DNA from: Syngnathus acus
Taxonomy: Eukaryota > Chordata > Actinopteri > Syngnathiformes > Syngnathidae
DNA: 64,000 nt
Reading direction: 5' to 3'
Assembly: GCF_901709675.1 (NCBI RefSeq)
Contig: NC_051102.1
Span: 10,549,412-10,613,411, forward strand
In this document: piece after piece, positions 54,201-64,000 of the stretch
Layout of the letters: every line of letters starts with the position of its first letter
Numbering within the stretch: position 1 is the stretch's first letter
Program-made: the position numbers and the translations under genes
The notes under the pieces: model-generated
Told to the model about the DNA's origin: nothing
Databases searched by the model: none
Seen by the model: only the letters and a program-made list of their open reading frames with translations

Positions 54201-57200
54201 AAATTGGTTACTCTAACACTTATTAACCAGGCCACAAAAACAATTCATTTGCACTTTGGTTCCACTATGTTAAGCCCCGTTGACACAATAGTGAGGAATA
54301 AAATTGTTACTTTTTCCTTTAAATGTTGGACCGACTGAACATCTCTTGTGTTGTTTTAGAATGAGAGCAGTTTGTTATTGCACCAAATGAAACACTCAAA
54401 AAGAGCAAAGAATCAAATGATGTATTTTTCAACAAAGAAGTGTTATTTTAGTACTTTGTATTTATTAGCTTGACTTTTTGGTTTGTGACCATGATTTTAT
54501 CTTTAACATTTATTTCTGCTTGAGATTAGTTACACACAAAATAGCCAACCAAAAAAAAAAAAAAAAAAAGACTGTAATTAAATGATGAGACTCAAATGAT
54601 ATTTTACCACTTGTAGATAGCATTTGAGAAGTTCCTTGCCAGTTTACACACACATCCTCAGGGAATTTGAAATAAGAATGAGGGGAGGCGAGCATGGAGG
54701 AAGAAAGCTTGTGTTGTGATCCGGTATGTGTATAGATCTGTTTGTTTTTTTCCAGGTGGATGGATGCAGCGTCCAGCGCACACCTGTTGGTCTTCATCAT
54801 TAATTCGGAATATTGTTTCTCCAGTGTGCTTTCCTTCTTTGCCACTATTTGGTCTCCCCTTCCATCCATGTAAGTAAAGCTTTTCATGTGTCTTGGTGTG
54901 CAGCTGTTTTTGTGCTATTTCCTTCTGGCTGAGTTTATTTTCCCTTTGTTTTCTGCATTGTAGTTCAGTGTTGTTAGTAGTTTTTTTGCTAACCTGTCCA
55001 TCTTGCTGATACTTTATGTTCTGCAATCAGTTGAGTGCTTTACACATACACAGAAAAATGGCCCTTCATATCATTTGATGCTCCTTCAGGGATGCGATTG
55101 TTTCGATTTTTTGGGGTAGGAGGTTTGATTTACACAAGACTACTGTCAAATTGAAAATGTATTTGCAAAGTTTTTATCCTCTATCATGTTCTGTTGTTGC
55201 TAAGAAGAGATACTGCTGTTGACTTTTTTCTAAATGTCAATTTTCATGAGCACCACCCTTGAGTACAATTCAATTCATTGCCTCAGCAGCGTAAAGGCTG
55301 AAGTCTTTGAAATTGTTTTCTCCAAAACATCCAATTCATCGTAGATGGCAAGACACCATGAGGGCTTACTGCAAAGATAGGTTCCTTCAATTGAGTTGAA
55401 GTCAATCTTTCAAATGCAGTGAGACTTGGTTACTCAAGTGTAAGAAAGAAGAATGACATGAAGACACGCAGGCTGAATTTGTGACTGGCTTATTGCGCCA
55501 CGTCTCTTGATACTGTGCCTAACTGACTCAAAGGGATTTTTCTGGTTCTGTGTATGATATAGCCAACTTGCTTCTCTTACCAGGCCAACTATTTCTGCCT
55601 GCCAAACAATACACCCTGTATGGCAAAACAGACTACTCCAGACTACCCAAAAAAAAAATCAATCCATGCCCAGTGGCTTGAGGGGAACAAAACGATCAAA
55701 GGATGCTGAATGAAACAGTGCATGGACATGTTTCATACGTACAAAATGTTCTACAACACTAAAGCAAAGAAGTGAGAGTGATTGCATTTCCTTTCAATGA
55801 CACTTCAGTAACGGAAAGACGGATTGGAGATTTGGTCTTCAGTGACTGGATCGGCGCTAATGGATATTTGAAGTGGTGATGATGATGATGAAGAGGGTTT
55901 GAGTAACCTTCATTAGTGTAATCAGTTGATGGCTCAGTGTGCATGTTCATGTTAATGATGAACCAGAAGGGCTTCCACGACAATGACACAACAATGTACC
56001 ATGATGTTACGGTTAGTAAACAATGATATAAATCCAGTTTAGTCGAGGAGATTTGAAACCCAACTTCCCAATTATCAGCAAAAGTTACTTGATAAATGAC
56101 ACAAATCACAGATCGATGAATCAGCAGTTTTGAAATTGCCTAGATATGCATTTATAGATTTGTTTAGTCATTATAGAATCCAAAGCCAACAGTGTGTAGT
56201 CCCCCCCCCCCCCAAAAGCAATTTCTGCTAGTGTTGTGAGTGAAGGTTTCCCAGTCTTTATTCACTCAGTCCGCATAATTTGCATTAGAAAATGGTGACA
56301 TCACACCACCAAAACATACGTACAGGTTTATTGTAACCCCTGCCATTGAGTGTAAGAATATTAAGATGTTTTTCCTGGCACTACACATTGCTGATATAAA
56401 AACACTCCCCGTGCTACTGTGGTATGCCAAACATGGCAATTCCGTACCTCGTATTCGTACAAAAATCAGGAGTTGCTGGCATGAAACTGGAGCCAGATGC
56501 GCTGTGTACAAAAAAACAGCGCCTGGAGTGTTTGAAATTTTAGAGCCTGCTGCGTTTTTTTTTCTTTCTATAAAAAAAAAAAAAACTCCTGCACTCCTGC
56601 CTTGCCTCCTTCCCTGGGCACCTGTCTTTTTGCCTCCACTTGGCCCCCCCCACTTGACAGAATGACCAGAGAAGATTTGGGCCCAGCGGGAAGCACTCAA
56701 TGTCAGTCTGCACGCCCTTGCTCAGCTTCCCCTCAGTCCACCAGTAAGGCCCCTTGCACCAGTATTTAGCATCCTCCCCAGTGTTTCCTGTGATTGTCAT
56801 GTTACCTGGTGTCACACTATTAAAGGCCACCTTTAAACAGGAGGCATCAACAATAATCTGCTTCTAAAACTGCCATGAAAAAAATCGTCTCATTTCATGG
56901 AAAGAGCAGGCACTTTTCACTTTTATGCCCACATTTTGGTTTTGTTTGTTTCCAATTTGGTTCCCAGTACCCAAGGTTAAAAATACATTTTTTTTCCACA
57001 TATGCAAGTGAAAAAGCAAGAGTAATTGTGCTCTCTGAGTGAGTATACTCACTTGTTTTTGTCTCTGTGCTTTGGGTATTAAAAAAACCCAGATAAGTGA
57101 TTGATTGAAAATGGCACCTGGCAAAACATCCCAAAAATAAAATCCACAGATTAGACCTTGGCTACTTCATCTGCCCTCAATTGGATAGCATCCATGTTTT

Positions 57201-57930
57201 GACAATGGAAAGACAGTCTGAAGGATGTCATTTCTTCAAGACTAAAATCTTAACAGTTCCTTCAATGCAAACACATCATGTAAGCAACACAAAGTCGTTC
57301 TTATTGATTTTTTTTTTCTAGCTGATCTATAAATACTGTAAGTAGATGCAGAGTTAATTATGCATGATGTAAGTGACACAAGTTTCCGATACCAGATCGG
57401 GACAGATTGTGAATGAAACATCTTTTCAAATGTTTGTTATTCATCGTTTGGGTCGCCAATGAGCTGGAGTGTGTACCAGTTGACGTTTTAAGTTATTAGG
57501 GATTTTTCTATGATCCCCTTCAATTCTGTTGTCTTGGCCATGGCCAGGAACTGTCAGATGCTCACCGCACTGTGCATAACTTTTCCTGTCACAGCGCTCA
57601 GTTTTTTTGTGCATGAAACTTTCTTGACATGCTGGCTACTCATCGTCTTGCCTAGGGGAAAACTTATTCCAAATTTCTTTGCAACAAAATACCGACATTC
57701 ACCATGTAGGGACTTAAAGCAAAGTAAAAAATGTCTGAGGTTAAACTTTATGTCTAGAAGCAGAATAAGAAAATCTCACCAGCGTTGTTTAATAAAGCCC
57801 AAACTAAAAGGTCTGCCATCACATGCGTAATATTCTGACGTTTGAATAAATCCACATCTTAGAGTCCCCTCCGTTTGACACGATTACGACTTATTCCTTT
57901 TATTATATTAAAATAACGACAACGCTCAAT
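54201..57930. other. Non-coding region
   Basis: No coding exon recognised. Homopolymer runs at about 54550-54569 (A), 56201-56213 (C) and 56570-56584 (A). Confidence 0.4.
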
Positions 57931-58150
57931 GATCAGACGTGCTGGTAGAGAGGAAGGGGGGAAAAGAGAGTGAGATCAAGATAGAGCAAGCGAGTCTGTG
58001 TGCGCGTCCCTCTTGGTTGGACCCGACAGAAAAGAGGAGAGGAGAGGAGAGGAGAGGAGAGGAGAAGAGCGGGGCATACTGACGCGACGCGACGCCACGC
58101 GACGCGAGCGCGACAACTTGAGACTATTACGCCAAGATCTCCCGTCTAAG
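57931..58150 (+). other. Putative promoter and non-coding first exon of an unidentified gene
   Basis: Purine-rich sequence passes into an AGGAG tandem repeat (58031-58064) and then a CpG cluster of GACGC units (58081-58112). It ends CCCGTCTAAG followed by GTAAAT, a good splice donor at 58151. The abrupt change in composition in an otherwise AT-rich region suggests a promoter. No long frame is present, so the exon would be 5' UTR. Confidence 0.45.
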
Positions 58151-61100
58151 GTAAATCAACGACCACTTTGTCCAACTAATTGCACGTCCTCTTGGCAATA
58201 TTTAGCAGAGGTCAGACTCAGTTTCCTCTCGTTAACAATTCTGTCTGCTCCTCTCATCACTCCGTAGCAAATGAATCCTTTTAAATTAAGATGCGGCGCA
58301 GACACTTTGCGGAACGCAAACGTAGAATGATTTTTTTTTGGAAGTCATGTGTGTTTTTGACGCTGCCTCTTTGCGCATTTGCAAGATCCAGATTGCCCCA
58401 GCTGGATTTGACTTTTCAAATGACTCAACATCGGCGTGATTGTTACATTTGAACGAAAGTCAATCCGATCCAAATAAATGGAATCCACTGGACCTGTCCG
58501 CTGGCGCACCGTGGGTAATCTTTTTAGGTTCTGTCCAAAACCATTTGGCGATGTGCAGCCTGTTCTAAATCGTACTATATGGTTGCTGTATTAAGTATTT
58601 ATTGATGATAAAGAAATAACGAACAAGAGCGCTGCCACTTTCATGGTGCAGATTTTACGCGCAAAGAGGACAGACGGAGTCGGCCCCCCCCCCCGCGCTT
58701 GTCTACAAGCCACCGTCACCAGAGACCGAGAAACAGCAGCCCACGGACTGACTGTCACACATTGAGCAGCGACCCCCCCGTCGCCCCCGGGGGGCCAGAA
58801 CATTTTTACCTGCTCACCGCCCATATGCGCTATTTCCATTCGGTTCATCGCGTCTCTAATGAGCTTGATCGGCTCCAAAAGCCCCGCCGGATTGCATCCA
58901 TTTATTATGTGACCCTAGAAGTCGCCTATAATAAGTACTTGGCCTCATATCCGGGAGGATTGAAGTCATTTATGCTTGTGCAAAAGACTCATTTGTACGC
59001 TCTCCACAAGAGTACCTGTTTGTGTTTGTGGCACCGTAGGAACTCTATTGAGCCTCTGGGAAATACATCTGCTTGAATTTATGACCTATTTTCTCAGGTT
59101 CTATCGATTATTACAGCCCGCCGTGTACCTTGCCTTTGTAAGAGCAAGAAAAGTGGTTGTGCCACATCTATATATAATTTGTTGATGTTGCAGGGGGCAC
59201 AGAGTGGTTTTGATACACTCGACTCTGAAAGCTGGCTCCATTCTCAAGAGGGAAAGCTGTGCACTGAAAGTCGCTTGTTGAGTACATACGTACAAACTCA
59301 TGTGGGAAATGGATGCTATCACATACAACATGCGTAGGAAGGGGGCTTTAAACGAGTCGAATGACTCTGACATGTTTAGGTATGTGGAAAGCTCATGGAT
59401 TATACATCGCCGTTGCATCTGGCTGCAGTTGTGTCAATGTCAGGGCTCTGCTTGCTTGTTTTAACTGGAGGATGTATGAATGCATGATTTTTCATTTTGC
59501 CTTGCTCAGTGTTTTGTTGAAAAGAGATATTCGATGCAATTTTTCAAAAGCTTCTGGTGAATTTTACAAATGATTTATTCCAAGGCGAAATATGAGGGTA
59601 TACAGTAATTGGAAGGAAACTGCAAAAAAGAACCTGCGTAGAAACAGATGACATGGACAATCCAAAAGCTAGTTTCAACTAAACTTCTACCAAGGTTGAA
59701 GATATAGTTAAAAGATGGAAACAGGCTGCATTTTAAACAGAGTCTGGAGCCTTGCTACAAAGTGACCAGTCTGAAACCCCCGAGACGATATTTATATCGT
59801 TCGTGCCATCAAAGTTTGCGACTCACTAGCGAAATGGCTGTGACATGCGCTTCATCATCTGCTTTTATCTTGGCTCTGCAGTTAAAATCCAGCTTGCCAC
59901 TAGGGCATAGTAATCTAATAATTTGTTTTTTATTCAGATCTCCATTAGGGGCCATGCTGGGCAACAACCAATTTTTCATGGCTACATCGAATTAGAAAAG
60001 AGCGCACGGTGGCTCTCCCAAATACATTGATACCACCACGCTGCGAGAAAAGTCATTTCAATTACAGCAAGCGTGAAGCATGTCATTGTTTCAATTTCAC
60101 AAAGCCAACATAGATTTGATATCATTCAATGAAAACAAATGTCTAGGTTCATGCTAGCAAAGTGTTGTAACAATAGAAACAAAACTTCATTTAAATGTAA
60201 ACCAGATCACGGCCATATTTGAGTCGTCATCTACAGGTTTGACACATTTAGACACTTTATAATTACCAGTGATGAATTATTATTAATCATCAATAATTCT
60301 GCTGATTACATGGAAATAATTACATTTTGGCTTTAATGAGTGGACTTGATGTCGCACAAATATGCACATAAAGCACAAAACACTATAGCCAGGCAATGGG
60401 CCATGGATGGAAGTCCATCTCCTGGGGGAAAAAAAAATAGAAAAAGATCAGAACATATCTGTGCGATAAAGAAGAAAGTGAGAGATGTTAAAGTATGCTT
60501 CAAAAAGTTGCCGGCTTGGTTGTAATGTTTTGCCAGGACTGCAGAAATAGCTACTAAAGACAAGTAGATGCTTCTTCTCAATTAGTCAGCCTTTATGAAG
60601 TTTGCTTCTCATCATTTGTTGTTTGGAAAAGCGCTCCTCTCCAAATAGTGGCACAAGCACACAGGAAATGTGCTAAATGATCAGCGAGCCTTTGATTCCT
60701 TCCAAATGAGAGCGGGAGAACCCCCAAGATGAGCACCCACGGGGGACCAGACGACGGACGTGCACCATTCATTAGATGACAATGCTTTGCAATGAATCAG
60801 ACAGCGCCGCCTCGTAGAAATGAGAAAACAAATTCTTAGTGATCAAGACATGAACACTCCTCAAGGACCAGTGAGAACATCATGATAGCTTTGCAATTGA
60901 TTCATATAGGATAGGAAATAAGGAATTTCGGAGATCTTCAGAACCCTTCAGTTCCTTCTTAAATCTCAGAAACAGCGGAAATTAGAAAAGCTTCGGCAAA
61001 GTGCGTCTCCGCCGGTGTCGGTCTTTTGAAGGGGGGAGGGAAAATACTTGTGACTTGGCACCGACTTTGCACCGAGCGGGTTCTCCGCTTTATCTTCTCC

Positions 61101-62584
61101 AATTACCTACTCAAGAAGAGTGACTGACGAGCGTGTTTTTCTTTTTTCTTCCCCCCTCCAGCCAGTATGTGCTGCTCATTTTAAAATTCTCATAGATGCA
61201 AAAAAATGACGAGGGACACGTTTCCTCGGCATCCCTTTTGACCGTGATCAATCAAGGGAGGTGAAGACGCGTGATTGCCGATGCTCCCTTGAGAGAGCTT
61301 GCGATTCATCAAAGGTCGGCCTCGGTTCTGTTACAAAGGATCAAACCTTCTCTTTTACTTTCATGATGCAATGTTCTCCCCAGATTGGGGTGAGAGCGGG
61401 ACATGGCGACCTCCTCCTGAGTTGTGTCGAGACATGGATGCTTGGAGAAAGGCAGCGAGGGGGGAGTCATTTAGAGGATATGCTTGAACGGAGGAATGTT
61501 TTTTATCTGCGGGGGGGCCGTCCTCAGATGGTGTCGCTCGGTCACAGTCTGATTGTTTTCAGTCTAATGCGCCTTGTCCATGCTTGAAAAGTCAGACCTA
61601 ATCAAAGGCTTATCTGGAAGCACATTTTGTATTTTGATACCTGTCGGTGGTCCGTGTTGCAAATATCATCGGATCGGTGCGGGTGCGTTCGGTTCCGAGT
61701 CGGGCGGTCGTTTAGATGGGCGAGATGAAGGTGGACTCCAGCGAGAAAAGTTCAACATCTCTCTTCACAGGAGACACCGCTATTGAGCAAGACAGCAGGA
61801 TGCCCAGGGCCAAATGTGTGAATGTGTATTTAGAAATGCTTCCTCCTGCGCTGAAAACAAATCGACTAGAAAGTCACACAATGTACGGCCCGCAAAGTTT
61901 AGAACGATATTCTGGAATTATTTTGGATGAAATGTTAAATATTCGCCAGGAATTGAGTGATTGCTGCTCCTAACACGTTTGAGAACCTTACTGGAAATAT
62001 CTAATTATGTGCGAGGGTCAAACTCACTTGTATGAAATCACTGAGTGAGCTGATTGCATTTTTATCAAAAGGTGAATTTCAGTAATTGCAGTGCAGACCT
62101 CGAATGCATTGAACTTGTTTAGTTATTTTCGGGGATTCATTATTTTCTGTAAGCTCTGTGTTAGTGTTTGGAGTGACTTTAAAGATGCAGTCAACTTTAA
62201 ACTGACTCTGCATCCCCAAAATCAACTGGACCCCACCATATCACATGACGCACAGAAATTGAAAACATTTTATTCATGCAAATATTCTGAAATGATTCAA
62301 AATCTGAAATTAGCTTATGTTATTAGTCACTGGTTTGATTTGACTGAGTTATGCATTTTAGGTGAACCAAAACATTTGAGGGCATCAAATTTTCACTTAG
62401 GATAAGGAAAGAAAATGCTCAAATCCCCACAGCCCTGACACAAAAAGCATGAATGATTTGCTAGTTAGGCCGTTAAAACAAGATTTTAAGCGGCTAATAT
62501 TTTCACAAGTCATTTCAGGGTAAGGCTTCTTTTTCTCCTAATAACATTGCATTACTTTTGATATACCTTATCCTATATTTACAG
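58151..62584. other. Non-coding region, probably first intron of the unidentified gene
   Basis: CpG-rich patch at about 58675-58800, with poly-C runs at 58685-58694 and 58772-58778. No other exon recognised. Confidence 0.35.
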
Positions 62585-62643
62585 GAGAACAGTCCTCGGA
62601 GAGTCATCATGGAAGGGGACAGAGATTTGCAAGTGATGTTCAC
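62585..62643 (+). CDS. Putative first coding exon of an unidentified gene (continues beyond the window)
   Basis: A pyrimidine-poor but acceptable acceptor (TTTACAG ending at 62584) is followed by 59 bases and a donor GTAAGC at 62644. The ATG at 62609 gives MEGDRDLQVMF plus two bases of the next codon. I do not recognise the protein and see no continuation exon before 64000. In human, CDH24 lies beyond PSMB5, but these eleven residues do not look like a signal peptide. The exon may be spurious. Confidence 0.3.
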
Positions 62644-64000
62644 GTAAGCTTCAAATATTCCCATTTCTAATGATGAATGTCACTGTGCTGTACACAATGA
62701 AACTTCATTTCTAGTATTTGAAAAGTACATTTTAGTGTCAAAAACTGAAGCGCACTTTTCAATTCTTAATCTTGCCTATTCTGATTCAAAACAGATCTAT
62801 TTGAATTCAAATTGGATTCATTCTACATTTTTCTAGTCACAGTTTAACAGTGCTTCAGGCACAACAAAGAGTAAAACAGATTTTTTTGAACACATGACTT
62901 CCTTGCGTGGCTTTTAGTTGCAGTTTCTGGTGTTAATTGCAGTGTTCATTTGTTTTGCTTGACATTTATCAATGTTGCCAGTAATTTTGTGAGACACTAT
63001 ATGCGCCTGAGGTAGCATTTCCTCCGTAGGTGTAATGTGTGGGCCGGTGGTAATGTGCATCTGCACTGCTGCATGTTATCATATCAGCCACAGATATGTG
63101 TTTAGGATTTTGTAAAGACGCCTCCAGTATAATCTGTCACCTCTGACATACAAATACCTTAAGAATTCTCTCCATCCTTTTGTAAATTTGCGCATTACAC
63201 CAGGGTAATTAGCTCATGCCTGTGTTAAATAGCTGCTCCTACAGGACACTGACTTGGCTGGAATTGTTTCCAGAAGAACATGTCTGTCGCTGTGCTTCTC
63301 AGGGACTTGAAAGCACATTACGTAGTGAATTACTGCATGACAGTGATGAACGGATTCTGGTAGCACTTACAGCACGGAGAGCTTCTTTGTAGAGATGGAC
63401 ATGTAAAGTCTGGGAGACTTCATGCCAGTGGCCCAAGTTGTGGGGGCAAGTCACAACTGACAGGAACAAAATAAGCCATTTTAAGCTCGGAACGAAAACT
63501 ATTCCATAAGTAGAAGCAGCTCCTATCATTTACTCTGTTTCAATTATTTTTCAAATCAATGAATGCGAGGCTTTGTAAAGCACTTTGGATTCCGCAAGTA
63601 GTTAGCTTAGAGAGAAAAAAAAAAGTCGAAACAAACTCCTCATTATAAATATCTGCTTTACACAGGAAGTACATATTTTGAAGGACAGTTCTGGCTATGA
63701 CTGCAAAGCATTACAAAAACGGTTTGTTTACCTACCGCAGAAGGACAGAGCAAATCTAAATATGTACAAAAAAAAATCAATACCAGAGATACATTATAGA
63801 TAGATGGAGACGGAATGATTTAGTAGTGCAAGTGCTCACGGTCATCATTTGTTTTTTGTTATTGCTGCTCTGACAGTGTTGCTTGTCTTCCTTCTCGCTT
63901 TTCATTAACAAAAGCACAAATGAAATTGGATGCTACAGCTAATGCCCCATGTCCGTTACATCATTTAACAGCTATTGTGGCTGTCGGTGCAAGTTACCGT
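62644..64000. other. Non-coding region to the window end
   Basis: No coding exon recognised. It may be intronic if the exon at 62585-62643 is real. Confidence 0.35.

Noticed and set aside
58699-59076. 125-codon plus-strand frame
   Set aside because: No domain and no sensible splice context. The composition simply reflects the CpG-rich patch.

Overview
This window is vertebrate nuclear DNA, most likely from a teleost fish. Genes are split into many small exons with GT-AG introns. Proteins match vertebrate orthologues along their whole length. The spacers carry microsatellites, short inverted-repeat DNA transposons and other interspersed repeats usual in fish. The gene set (DHRS1, HOMEZ, RNF212B, NEDD8, AP1G2, PRMT5, PSMB5) is found in human on 14q11.2, so this is a piece of that conserved block. 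Coding exons below were assembled by reading splice sites by hand and checking that the phase closes. The species cannot be named from the sequence.

Layout. Positions 1-228 hold the last two exons of dhrs1 (+). homez (+) has a single coding exon at 3261-5252 behind a non-coding leader. It is tail to tail with rnf212b (-, 6078-8360), a meiotic RING protein gene whose second-last-but-one exon carries an in-frame stop. Next are two tandem zona pellucida ZP3-like genes (-, 9910-11448 and 12636-14020), each coding 311 residues. nedd8 (+, 14793-15600) is tail to tail with ap1g2 (-, 16886-24537, 21 coding exons). prmt5 (-, 25827-29948, 16 coding exons) is head to head with psmb5 (+, 31674-35295, 3 exons).

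From about 35.4 to 57.9 kb I see no protein-coding gene. That stretch holds microsatellites, a hAT-type element with an 8-bp target duplication, TA-flanked MITEs, a foldback element and a 5S-rRNA-like fragment. Around 57.9-58.15 kb a CpG- and purine-rich block ends in a good splice donor, and a short exon with an ATG sits at 62585-62643. Together they suggest the 5' end of a further (+) gene that continues beyond the window and that I could not identify.

Functional themes. Three genes have egg or germ-line roles (rnf212b in crossover designation, two egg-coat genes). nedd8 and psmb5 serve ubiquitin-like conjugation and proteolysis, prmt5 methylates arginine, ap1g2 sorts vesicle cargo. They are neighbours by conserved synteny, not an operon-like system. 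I found no clear previously undescribed system. The most useful leads are the rnf212b stop, the long NEDD8 propeptide tail next to a G7 run, the GC-AG intron in the second ZP gene, the dinucleotide repeat acting as an ap1g2 splice tract, and the unidentified 5' exons at the right end.
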